64,000 nt of DNA, taken from NCBI RefSeq assembly GCF_036588685.1, contig NC_086381.1:55675431-55739430 (forward strand), given 5' to 3'. The notes beneath the pieces were generated by a model, which saw nothing but the letters and a program-made list of their open reading frames with translations, searched no databases and was not told the origin of the DNA. Source of the DNA: Mytilus trossulus (Eukaryota > Mollusca > Bivalvia > Mytilida > Mytilidae). The position numbers and the translations under genes are program-made. Of this stretch, positions 51,633-62,243 are shown one piece after another (within the stretch, counting starts at the first letter, position 1; every line of letters begins with the position of its first letter).

Positions 51633-52250
51633 CTAGAGGCTCTAAAGAGCCTGTGTCGCTCACCTTGGTCTATGTGAATATTAAACAAAGGAAGCAGATT
51701 GAAAATTGACTACAAAGGTCAATAACTCCTACAGGGGTCAATTGACCATTTCGTTCATGTTGACTTATTTGTAGATCTTACTTTGCTGAACATTATTGCT
51801 GTTTACAGTTTACCTATATCTATAATAATATTCAATATAATAACCAAAAACAGCAAAATTTCCTTAAAATTACCAATTCAGGGGCAGCAACCTAACAACG
51901 GAATGTCAGATTCATCTGAAAATTTCAGGGCAGATAGATCTTAACCTGATTAATATTATTACCCCAAGTCAGATTTGCCCTAAATGCTTTGGTTTTTGAG
52001 TTATAAGCCAAAAACTGCATTTTACCCCTATGTTCTATTTATAGCCATGGCGGCCATCTTGGTTAGTTGGCGGGGTCACCGGACACAATTTTTAAACTAG
52101 ATACCCCAATGATAATTGTGGCCAAGTCTGGTTAAATTTGGCCTAGTAGTTTCAGAGGAGAAGATTTTTGTAAAAGTTAACGCAGGACGACGCCGGACGC
52201 CAAGTGATGAGAAAAGCTCACTTGGCCCTTTGGGCCAGGTGAGCTAAAAA
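51633..52250 (+). mobile_element. Family A hairpin-ended repeat, short copy
   Basis: Same ends as the 42.4 kb copy: AGGCTC-TAAA-GAGCCT (51637-51652), GCTCACCTTGG, and the terminal hairpin at 52215-52245 after CAGGACGACGCCGGACGCC. The inside differs and has no 166-bp array; only a short GGCGGCCATCTTGG-like word (about 52050) recalls the amplified unit. Confidence 0.85.
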
Positions 52251-52350
52251 GAAGAAGGGGGTCCACCACTGGGGTACAAGTATCTCAATTCTAACTATAC
52301 AACTCAACCATCTTACATGTCTTTTATCATGCATGTACATGTATATACTG

Positions 52351-52557
52351 ACTGTAAATTCAGTAATTATTGCGAGGTTTTTATTATTGCACATAATGCG
52401 ACAGAGTTGTAAACGCAATAATTAAAACTCGCATTTTGTAATATTTTAACTGAATTAACCATGATTTTTCTCAAAATCGTAAAATTTAAACTCAATTCAA
52501 GTTTAAAATGACATAATCGCAATAATAAGTGCACGCAATAATTTCTGTACTTACAGT
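52351..52557. mobile_element. MITE family M1, copy 3
   Basis: 207 bp with ends ACTGTAAATTCAG and CTGTACTTACAGT; subterminal TTATTGCG and CGCAATAAT also pair. No coding capacity. Confidence 0.75.
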
Positions 52558-52559
52558 AT

Positions 52560-55500
52560 CATGATGTAAATTTCAATTTCTTACAAAGTTAAGTATTTCT
52601 CATAGAAGTTACATTTCATGGATACTTTTAAATACATGTAGAAAATGAATTGTACATGTTTGAAATGTGTGTTTATACATGTATCTGTGCACATAAATTT
52701 AAAGGCATCATTCTTAGGATTCAGAGGTCAATATCTATCACTGTAGTCATGGCATGCATGGTAGTATCTCAGTTTATACTTAAAATGCACATTCTTTTAC
52801 AGGCATGACAGGTTTAATATGCATTGGCAACTATATAACCCACATCTCCTTATGAACTTCAGTAAATGTACAATGTAAATTGTAATATAATATTCTTTTG
52901 AAGCAAGTTATAATCAAATTTGTATTGAAACTCTTACCGTTACTCTCTTAAAATTCCCAGAAATGACAAAACCGGAAGAATTTTACTCTTTAGTTACATG
53001 TACAAAAAAGAACGCAATAAAAACAAACTACATGTACATGTAGAATTTAAGCTTTGACAGATATAGTGTTAATTTAATCAAAATCCTTGTCATGCACATG
53101 AACAGAGATATTTGAATGACATATATTATGCATGTTATTTAATTTTAAATCTCTCATCCTCGTTATTTATTATAAATTTATACCTACAAGTACTTTATTT
53201 CAATTATAGTTTCCACAGATATATTAACCACTGGGCTAGCACCAAAAAAAATCATCTCGAAAAAATAAATTAGAATTTTCTGCCCTTGAGCAAACTTACT
53301 TTTTCAACCTAGTTTATTGTGGACACTCTATACAAATGTTCACTACCTGTGTTTATAATGGAAAGTTACTTAGTATACCGGTCTACATTATAACAATATT
53401 TAGCTGTCATATGAGAAATATATTATCACAGTATGAAACTGGCAACACCTGGATTTTAAATTCATCTGACAAATCTTTTAAAATGTCATCTACAAATGTA
53501 CATGTTTATGATCTACTATACAAATACATGTAAATAAGTTTGAAAAAATTTATCTTAATTATTTTACAATATAAATACAACTATACATGTATATTGTATA
53601 TATCATATTTATTGATCATGAAGTTCATATTATAGTTTGAACTAATTTTTTTATATTTATTTATGATTAAAATAAAAGTGCAGATTAAAGTCAAGTTTTT
53701 TTCTGTGAAAAAAATGTGCATTGATACACAATTAATGAAGCAACTTTTTATGTATACACCTGTGATATCGTGAGTCCATGACTGAATTAATTGAAGTATT
53801 ATTTATATCTATGTGTAGGCCTTATTTTATTAATGGTATTGTCATCTGATAAAGTCATGCCGATTATAGATGTAACCTTGAACCTATCAATTATTGGTGA
53901 TATTAATAATATGGAAAACAAAAGAGCCTGGAATGGAGTATTATTTACTCAACAGTATATCATGATACAGCAAAATTCTAAATACAACATTTGGTGGTGC
54001 ACCTGTTCGATGCAGAACATAGACCGTTGGTTTTCCCGTTTGAATGGTTTTACACTATTAATTTTGGGGTCCTTTATAGCTTGTTGTTCGGTGTGAGCCA
54101 AGGCTCTATGTTGAAGGCCGTACTTTAACCTATAATGGTTTACTTTTTAAATTATTATTTGGATGGAGAGTTGTCTCATTGGCACTCACACCACATCTTC
54201 CTATTTCTAGATAAGGTAATAGGTAACAGGTGAATATACTATTGGTTTCAGTGTCGGACTCGACACAGAACTTCTTAATTATTGGCATTATTAATTACGT
54301 GGAAACCAAATGGGCCTGCAGTGGTGTAATTTTTAATCAACACCATTGTACTATATTAGTATATATATAAAATGATAAAAGTTGAATTCTTTGATTCATC
54401 GTTTTTACGTGATGACAGCGGACAAATTGGACCTTGTTATTTTAGTATTAATAACACGAAGATGTAGAATGAGTGTGCAGATAGGCTGTCAGATAAGTGT
54501 CATAGAAGCTTTGAATTTAATATTCATCATGTTCATTCAACAGAAACGCCAAAAAATAGACGTGAATATATCATTAATTAGAGAAAATCAAGGGATTTAA
54601 CTATGGGACATCAAAATAGAAATTGACAAAAGACGTTGCAAATCCAGTTTTTCTTGACCAACTTCAATTTTATATCTTTGGTTCTCTTTACTATAAAACA
54701 TGTCCTTAGTCATGATGTTCAGTGTTTGTTGATGTGGTTCATCAGTGTTTCTCGTCTTTTTTATACATGTATAGATTTATTAGAAGGTTGGTTTTCCTGC
54801 ATGAATGGTTTTACACAAGTCATTATTTTTGGCCCTTCAAAGTTTGCTGTTCATTAGTGTCTTCAAAGGCTTGAAGACCTAACTTTGACATATAATGGTT
54901 TACTTTTATAGATCATTACTTGGATAGAGAATTGTCTCTTTGGCACTCATGATGCCCCATCTTCTTAGATATATATACCTATTATATAATGTTTACAAAC
55001 AGCAAAGTTGCATTTCTTTTAAAATCCTGGGCAATCATATACATGATATTTATATAACAAAATTATCTAATTATAAGTGTTCAATGAAACTAGTTAGTAA
55101 AGCAACTCAATATTCATTGATTATATAAATATTCCTTAATTAATTAATTATTTCAATACATTCAGATCATTCTTAAAATCTAACAAAGTATTGAAGTGGG
55201 TGGAATCAATTTGGGCCAACATGGTCAAGAGCCAAACCAGTATATCTTGCAGACGATGGTAGAGCAGTAATGATCAGTATTAATATAAATCAGGTACAAA
55301 CATATGCATGACAAAATGATGTACATACAAAATGATAAAAAAATAATCTAAATTTTAATTTTATATCTTCACCATTGTACATGTTGTACATTGTATAACT
55401 TCATATCCATTCTATTCATGATCAAAGATATTTTATTGAACATATGTATTACCGTTCATAACTGAAAAATGTGGGTCTAACTTTTTTCTTTTGAAGTTAG

Positions 55501-55620
55501 ACATTTGTCCCATATTAAAATCCCTTTTTATTCCTGTCCAGTCATAGTAATAGGGGTTTGGCATTTACATGACCGAATTATTGATTCTTCAAATTTCTAT
55601 CATAGGAATTCATGAGTTAC
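52560..55620. other. Intergenic with R2 repeat pieces
   Basis: R2 copies at 54020-54205 and 54780-54965. The rest is AT-rich with no supported exon. Confidence 0.45.
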
Positions 55621-55621
55621 T

Positions 55622-57102
55622 AAGGGACGACTTCAAAAGATTGATGTAGGATAAAACCAGATGCTCCGCAGGGCGTAGCTTTATACGACTGCAGAGGTTG
55701 AACCCTGAACAGTTGGGGCAAGTATGGACACAACATTCAAGCTGGATTCAGCTCTAAATTTGGATTGTGATTAAATAGTTGACACAGCATAGGTTTCTGA
55801 CACAGAATGAATGTGTTCTAATGAACTTAAAATTTTTGTTTTCTCTTAGAGCAATTCATTATGCTGTTGAATATTAATCCTCTCAAAAAAATGTTTGAAG
55901 AAATTTTCTTTTTATTTATGAAATTGAACCCAATTTTTTTAATCACATCCCCCTTTCCCTTATTCCAAAACTAATCTCAATTAAAATTTCTAATGGAGTT
56001 TGCAACAATAACTACTCATTTTAATACATCATAATATATTAAGATGTAAAAAAACTGATTGTTATCACTGAATGGTAAAGACCCCGATTTGGACCAACTT
56101 GAAAACTGGGCCAATAATCAAGAATCTAAGTACATTTTTAGATTCAGCATATCAAAGAACCCAACCGATTCATTTTTTGTCAAAATCAAACTAAGTTTAA
56201 TTTTGGACCCTTTGGACCTTTATGTATACCAATTTGAAAACGGGACCAAAAGTTAAGAATCTACATACATGTACACAGTTAGATTCGGCATATCAAAGAA
56301 CCCCAATTATTCAATTTTGATGAAATCAAACAAAGTTTAATTTTGGACCCTTTGGGCCCTTTATTCCTAAACTGTTGGGACCAAAACTCCGAAAATCAAT
56401 ACCAACCTTCCTTTTATGGTCATAAACCTTGTGTTTGAATTTCATAGATTTCTATTTACTTATACTAAAGTTATGGTGCGAAAACCAAGAAAAATGCTTT
56501 TTTGGGTCCCTTTTTGGCCCCTAATTCCTAAACTATTGGGACCTAAACTCCCAAAATCAATACCAACCTTCCTTTTGTGGTCATAAACATTGTGTTTAAA
56601 CTTCATTGATTTCTATTTACTTAAACTAAAGTTATTGTGCGAAAACCAAGAATAATGCTTATTTGGGCCCTTTTTTGGCCCCTAATTCCTAAAATGTTGA
56701 AACCAAAACTCCCAAAATCAATCCCAACCTTTCTTTTGTCGTCATAAACCTTGTGTCAAAATTTCATAGATTTCTATTAACTTATAGTACAGTTATAGTG
56801 CGAAAACCAAGAAAATGCCCTTTTTGGCCCCTAATTCCTAAAATGTTGGGACCAAAACTCCCAAAATCAATAACACCCTTTCTTTTGTGGTCATAAACCT
56901 TGTGTTAAAATTTCCCATAGATTTCTATTTACTTTTACTAAAGTTAGAGTGCGAAAACTAAAAGTATTCGGACGACGACGACGACGCAGACGCCAACGTG
57001 ATAGCAATATACGACGAAAAAATTTTCAATTTTGCGGTCGTATAAAAAACTATGTGAATTAATTTTTTTATCCTACATTGAACTTTTGATGTCGTCCCTA
57101 AA
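55622..57102. mobile_element. Small TIR element split by family C
   Basis: Left AGGGACGACTTCAAAAGATT..ATGTAGGATAAAA (55623-55656) and right TTTTTATCCTACATTGAACT..GATGTCGTCCCT (about 57066-57101) are inverted repeats of about 34 bp with a few mismatches. Without family C they would form a fold-back of about 95 bp. No clear target duplication. Confidence 0.7.
55657..57046 (+). mobile_element. Family C hairpin-ended repeat
   Basis: 5' stem-loop GCTCCGC-AGG-GCGTAGC (55663-55679, one mismatch), then TATACGAC (55682-55689). It has two tandem units of about 150 bp (about 56085-56360) and four of about 150-160 bp marked by ATTCCTAAA.T.TTGGGACC (about 56364, 56523, 56683, 56831). A GAC-rich tract (56970-56988) and the terminal hairpin TATACGAC..GTCGTATA (57008-57044) follow. 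Confidence 0.85.
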
Positions 57103-57104
57103 CA

Positions 57105-57570
57105 TGCTAAATTAAAAAAATTTGACCAGTCCAAAAATATATTTTTACAGGCCACATCCTGTTAGTCTATTAGTCAGTCCTGTTCTAAAGATGATTGATG
57201 CTGTCATGTTTGATGAGGTGCAAAACATTTCATAATATTGTGACGCAAATAGAAGATCAGAAGTTTGAAAAATTTAGGGCAAACACAATGCCCCTATTGA
57301 TGGTGCTTGATGTTCTTTGTCAACAGATTTCAATTACATAAGTAAATTGGTTAGAAATCAAAGAAACAGAATTGAAGCCTATCTACAATGTACATGGTTT
57401 TATGTTTACTACAACAAATCTAAACCACATTTCAATTGCAGGAAATTCACATTTTGAAAAAATCAAGATTTGTGCACCTTAATTAAAAAGATATTTCAAA
57501 AAAAATACATTGTATTAAATTAAATCATCTTCTGTCATGCCTGTTAGTCAATCTTAATAAACTTTTGGCA
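57105..57570. other. Intergenic, no gene seen
   Basis: AT-rich sequence between the family C/TIR composite and the copia element. No supported feature. Confidence 0.5.
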
Positions 57571-57574
57571 GTTC

Positions 57575-57698
57575 TGTTAACACATGTTAGTTACACCATT
57601 TTATTCATCCAAGAGACAATTAGCATCTTTAAGACAAAAGAGCTTATTACAGAGAGTAAGAGTTATCTTTCTTGATACAGTGATTTAAGTTATCAACA
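57575..57698 (-). repeat. 3' LTR of the copia element
   Basis: Identical to the 5' LTR over all 124 bases. The AATAAA of the LTR is at 57600-57605 on the minus strand. It is preceded in element sense by a weak polypurine tract, AAAAGAAGA, within about 20 bases. Confidence 0.95.
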
Positions 57699-57796
57699 TT
57701 AATTAAAATGTCTTCTTTTGTAACGTTAATAAGTCTTTATGAGATAACACAATTCTTTAGCTCAATGAACAAGATATGGTGATTAACTAATTTTTG

Positions 57797-57962
57797 ATGT
57801 GACTGTCATAGGATAGACTGTCCTCAAGTCACGGGGATTATTCTGCCCCTTTTTCTGAAAACAAAGAATGAAAAAATTAATTTTGATGTAACCTTCATGG
57901 GATTGGACTATCCTCAGGTCACGGGGATTATTCTGCCCCTTTTCCGAAAAACAAATGTAAAA
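57797..57962 (-). repeat. Two tandem copies of a ~87-bp unit between pol and the 3' LTR
   Basis: Units at about 57797-57870 and 57884-57960 share GTCACGGGGATTATTCTGCC and the flanking bases. In element sense each has a purine run near AAAAGGGGCAG, resembling a duplicated internal polypurine tract. Confidence 0.75.
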
Positions 57963-57989
57963 GTAAATGTAAATGTTAATGCTATTGAT

Positions 57990-60900
57990 TCACACAAATT
58001 CTTCAGGCATTTGTCCTTTCTGTAGCACATTTAAGAGTTCAATTCCAGAAGCTCCTCTTTTGGTCATAGAATTTGCTAATTGGACTTTTCCTGGACACCA
58101 TTTTACTTCAACACAGCTGTTTTCAATCATTTCAGATATAGATGCAATGTCTATTCTTAATCTTTTGTCCTCTACCAACTTGGTTGATTTTAATGCCTCG
58201 GTAACACTTTTGTTGTCAATAAAAGCTGTAATAGGTATAGTTCTTTGTGCAACTCCACAAATGTCCTCAATAATACTCCGACCATCATTTATATTTCCTA
58301 ATGCTGCATCACTAAATACAAAAATTTCCCAGTCTTCTGTTTCCTTTCCTTTTAATGATGGGAAAAGCTGAATAGGCCTTATGTCCTTTAACTTTCCAAT
58401 GTTTTTAATAGCACGTAAAAGATCACAAACTAATGCACTTTTCAATTTAGTACTTAAATCAACAAGTTCAAAAGCCAAATCTGGTCTTGATCCTTGCACT
58501 GCCCAGTTCAGTTGCCCAACCATTCTGCGATAATCTTTCTGCTCTTCTTGGGTAAGTTGTTTCAATTTCTGAAATGCACGCTGTGGCTCTATATGTTGGT
58601 GATCTAGTTTTTCCATGTAAATTGAATGATCAAGTTGTATACCTTCATTGTTTTGCTTTATCATAAAACCTATATAACGAAAATTCTCTTCTTCAATTTT
58701 TCCTGCTATAAATCTCTTCCTCAATTTTTCCATCAGTTTCTCAAATTCTTCATTTCCTGCATGGAGAAAGTCATCTACATGACAACAGAAAATACCTTGA
58801 AGAGATCCCTTTACTGTCAGAATAAACAAAGCAGGGTCAAGTTTTGATTGTCTGCATCCTAAATTTAAGAGTTCATCCTTAACACTTATATAAAACTGCC
58901 TAGCGCCATCCTTTAGTCCATACAATCCATGTTTAAGTTTCCAAATGAGTCCTTTTGGTGTATCACTTTCAACTGGAGGTTTAATATGGACATCACGATC
59001 TAATTTCTTTCCTTGTAGAAATGCTGATTTAATGTCGGTAGTTTTTATTGACCATTTCTTGCTTGCAGCAAATGTAAGGAATATTCTAATAGATCCTTTT
59101 CCTATTGTAGGACTATCTTTAGGAATGAAAGAGTGTTCTTCAAAACCCCGAGCTACTAATCTAGCTCTAGTTTCTCCATTTTTATTAGTTATTACCCATC
59201 TAGTAGAAATTGTCTTTTGACCACCATCTTCAACTTCCTCATAAGTGTTAAATTGTCTCAGCTTTTGTAATTCTAGTTGCTTTGCAATGTCACTATCATT
59301 TTGATCCACTTCATCAGTTGTTTGAACTTCAATGTCATTGGTCTGGTCTTCTAAAATATTCCATTCTAGATTACCCAAGTCTACACTTTTTTGTTCATCG
59401 CTTACATGATCTTTCACATTATACCAACTTTTGTTCCCTCCTGTTGCTTTGCCCGCTCTTCCAAGCACAGTTGCACTGATCCATTCATCTGAGCCTTGTA
59501 GTTTATATCGAATGTTATCATCTTTCTTTATAAGCTGTAAATTATGACTAACAGCTGTTGCTTCATGAGATGGATCTTCTTGAGGTGCACTTGTTATAGT
59601 TTCTGAAATAATGTCAAAGGATTTCTTTTCTTCATTAGTTTGTTCTTTAATTTCATTACTAATAATAATGTCACTTTTCTTCAACGCTATGTTATCTTGT
59701 TCTTTATTTTCTCCCAAATCAGTATTTATTTTGCATAATCTGTTTGGGGATACTCTAACAAATACTCCACCGTGTCTGACAAAAACAACTTTTCCATCTT
59801 GAAATACTACTTTCCCTGGTCCGAGCCAACGTTCTTTCCCTTCCCTTTTGTAAAACACCATGTCACCATTCTCATATACTTGTTCAGCTGCTCTTACTTT
59901 TGAGCGCAAAGCTCTGCGGATTCTTTCGTCTGCTTCAGTTTGAATATAAGCTTTTCGTGTCTCATGTAAAGTATTTAAATGTTTAGCAAATGCCTCACTA
60001 CCAGTTGTTCCCTCTAATGCTGGTAGCTGTGCATGCATTAAGTTTGGCAAATTAGGATTTTTACCAAAAACTAATTGGTGACTGCTGAAACCATTCCACA
60101 TTTGCAGTGAATTCCGTGCCATATTTGCCCATGATAAAAGTGTTCCTGATTCTACATTTTTATTTTCAGCCTCAAGTTTCATCAGCATAATATCAGTAAT
60201 AGCATGTACACGTTCACAAAGTCCATTCTGATATGGGCTCATTCCAGCTGTTGTACATACTTTAACATTTAAAATAGATGCTACCTCCCTCATCTCATCA
60301 GAACTAAATTCACCTCCATTGTCAGACATGAGAGCTCCCATGACTCCGAAAATTCCTACCCAGTTTTTCATTAATGCCTCTATTACATTAGTAGGTTTCT
60401 TTCTATTTATAAAGACTGACACTGTATATCTTGACCACATGTCTATCATATGGAGAATCCAACGGTCTTTATACTGTTTCAAATCAATTGTTACTTTTTC
60501 GTTAAATTGTTTTGCCATAGGCATTGAGACTACTGGCCTTGGTGGTGTCACAGCATACATTTTACATAGATCACATTTAGATTGAATTTCTGATAGGTCC
60601 TCATCATATTCCTCTTTCCAAGTCCCAGCATCTTTTAGCAATGCCACAAGGCGTTTTTTAGGTGGATGTGCAAATTGACGATGAAGTTTGAGTAAAGCTG
60701 TTTTTCTTTTCTCTACATTCAATTCATCTAACCTGACAGCATTTACTTCTTCTACTTTCAATGTTTCTGTCTTATCTATGGGTATACAATAGTGCCCTGA
60801 TGATGTAAGATTCAGTGATACTTCCTTTCCCATAATTATTGCTGTGTCATTCTCTAAATCCATTTTTACTCCGGCCTTTTTCATAGCAGACCTTGAAAGC

Positions 60901-62066
60901 AAGAGAGGGATATCTGAATCAACCACATCAGTTTTTAGTTTCACTTGCTCACCAACCATACAAATAGGCAAATCATACTCTCCAACTGATTTGAGCCTGG
61001 TTCCTCCTCCAAACTTGAATACTTTATGTCCGCTGCGATTGACAACCTTTTCACGATCCTCTTCATTCAATGAATAAAGATAACTGTTGAGCCATGTTTT
61101 TCCACATACTGTACTACTACATGCACTGTCCAATACTGCACAATTACGAGCATCATTTCCTAGCTGTTTAATGTCTTGTTTTTGGTATCCAGTGAATAAA
61201 ACAGCATGTTCTTCCTCTTCTGTAATATGGACTTTTGACAGATTTTCCCAGCTGTCTGGACATTTTGCAACAAGATGTCTGTAGGATCCACATGATCTGC
61301 ATGTTAAAAGTTTCCCATCTGGTCCTGATGGGTTTAAATTCTTTGCCCCTCTTTGAGATGACTGAAATCCTTGTCCACGTCCTCCACCTCTGCTATAGCG
61401 GCCTCCACGTTTATAGCCATAGCTGTTACCCCTTTTCACATAACCTGCAGCCCACAATGCTTCCTCGTTTTCAGCCAAAAAAGTTGGTTCAAGTTTTATA
61501 CTTTGAGCTACACCCTTCACTTGACCTCCTTCTCCCTTGAACTTTTTCAAAGACCGTTTTGCTTCTTCATAAAGTGTCATTTTATTTTCATAATTCATCC
61601 CAGTCAAGACTAACATCTTTTCTTCTTTTGATATGTTAGCTTTCCTTAACAATTTGAAAGCCAAGATTTCCGAGGGCAATTTCATGTTTTTCTTTTCAAT
61701 TTTTCTGTACTTGCTGTCAAAATAGGCAACATATTCATTGATTGATTGACCTTCTGGCCTTGTATAATCTTCGAAATCCTCAAATTTTTCTAAGCTATCT
61801 GCAAGGTCATCCTTAGCCAGATGCTTGTCAAGAAAATCTACTAAGGTATTTAAACCTGTATCTTTCTTCAAATCATCAAGAACAATTTGGTCAAAAACTT
61901 TTTCCCTAATCTTAGTTTCATCATCTTCAGGTAAGGAGAGTGCTACTGCAATTCCTCTTTTCTTTTTATCTAGGTCTGTTATTTCACTCCATGCTAATAG
62001 TTCTTGTTTATATAGTTCATAAGATTTAGATTTGTTGAATGATGGGAGGTTAATTCTGGTTGACAT
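57990..62066 (-). CDS. Copia gag-pol polyprotein, with a gap in RNase H
   Basis: Single frame of 1,358 residues from the ATG at 62066 (start MSTRINLPSF); an in-frame ATG at 62120 would add 18 basic residues. Numbering here uses the longer form. Gag is about 19-260, with a Gly/Arg-rich stretch and a CCHC knuckle at C274, C277, H282, C287. The aspartic protease has D331 in LDSACSS. Integrase has H480, H485, C516, C519, then D546, D600, E636 with exactly 35 residues between the last two, and the copia GLCERVHA context. Reverse transcriptase (about 955-1200) has D1029 and D1116/D1117; the usual Y of the YVDD box is H here (HVDD). RNase H keeps D1271 and D1302. The middle block expected between them, with the catalytic Glu region, is mostly absent: DGRS runs straight into IIEDICG. 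It has no frameshift or stop, so activity may need help from other copies. Confidence 0.93.
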   Translation of the reverse strand: MSTRINLPSFNKSKSYELYKQELLAWSEITDLDKKKRGIAVALSLPEDDETKIREKVFDQIVLDDLKKDTGLNTLVDFLDKHLAKDDLADSLEKFEDFEDYTRPEGQSINEYVAYFDSKYRKIEKKNMKLPSEILAFKLLRKANISKEEKMLVLTGMNYENKMTLYEEAKRSLKKFKGEGGQVKGVAQSIKLEPTFLAENEEALWAAGYVKRGNSYGYKRGGRYSRGGGRGQGFQSSQRGAKNLNPSGPDGKLLTCRSCGSYRHLVAKCPDSWENLSKVHITEEEEHAVLFTGYQKQDIKQLGNDARNCAVLDSACSSTVCGKTWLNSYLYSLNEEDREKVVNRSGHKVFKFGGGTRLKSVGEYDLPICMVGEQVKLKTDVVDSDIPLLLSRSAMKKAGVKMDLENDTAIIMGKEVSLNLTSSGHYCIPIDKTETLKVEEVNAVRLDELNVEKRKTALLKLHRQFAHPPKKRLVALLKDAGTWKEEYDEDLSEIQSKCDLCKMYAVTPPRPVVSMPMAKQFNEKVTIDLKQYKDRWILHMIDMWSRYTVSVFINRKKPTNVIEALMKNWVGIFGVMGALMSDNGGEFSSDEMREVASILNVKVCTTAGMSPYQNGLCERVHAITDIMLMKLEAENKNVESGTLLSWANMARNSLQMWNGFSSHQLVFGKNPNLPNLMHAQLPALEGTTGSEAFAKHLNTLHETRKAYIQTEADERIRRALRSKVRAAEQVYENGDMVFYKREGKERWLGPGKVVFQDGKVVFVRHGGVFVRVSPNRLCKINTDLGENKEQDNIALKKSDIIISNEIKEQTNEEKKSFDIISETITSAPQEDPSHEATAVSHNLQLIKKDDNIRYKLQGSDEWISATVLGRAGKATGGNKSWYNVKDHVSDEQKSVDLGNLEWNILEDQTNDIEVQTTDEVDQNDSDIAKQLELQKLRQFNTYEEVEDGGQKTISTRWVITNKNGETRARLVARGFEEHSFIPKDSPTIGKGSIRIFLTFAASKKWSIKTTDIKSAFLQGKKLDRDVHIKPPVESDTPKGLIWKLKHGLYGLKDGARQFYISVKDELLNLGCRQSKLDPALFILTVKGSLQGIFCCHVDDFLHAGNEEFEKLMEKLRKRFIAGKIEEENFRYIGFMIKQNNEGIQLDHSIYMEKLDHQHIEPQRAFQKLKQLTQEEQKDYRRMVGQLNWAVQGSRPDLAFELVDLSTKLKSALVCDLLRAIKNIGKLKDIRPIQLFPSLKGKETEDWEIFVFSDAALGNINDGRSIIEDICGVAQRTIPITAFIDNKSVTEALKSTKLVEDKRLRIDIASISEMIENSCVEVKWCPGKVQLANSMTKRGASGIELLNVLQKGQMPEEFV

Positions 62067-62230
62067 GATTGTTTTTACTTTTCCCCCTTTTTTTCTTTTT
62101 TGTCTAGAATTTCTATGCATACAAATATTAAGCTCTCAGGAGGTCAGATACTCTTCCAGTATTGTTAATTTCAACTTTTATAACACTCTTGACAATTACA
62201 CTGGACACACTATCTCAAATATTTATGCAC

Positions 62231-62242
62231 GCTCTGCTATCA
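62231..62242 (-). promoter_or_regulatory. Primer-binding site of the copia element (initiator Met tRNA type)
   Basis: In element sense the LTR is followed by one base and then TGATAGCAGAGC. This pairs with the 3' end of eukaryotic initiator methionine tRNA (..GCTCTGCTACCA) at 11 of 12 positions. It pairs with the CCA end, unlike Drosophila copia, which is known to use an internal part of the same tRNA. Confidence 0.75.
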
Positions 62243-62243
62243 T

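Noticed and set aside
54382-54600. 72-codon frame between R2 copies
   Set aside because: No recognisable domain, AT-rich composition, and no splice or start support.
57973-62022. Many plus-strand frames of 60-130 codons
   Set aside because: They are antisense shadows of the copia polyprotein.
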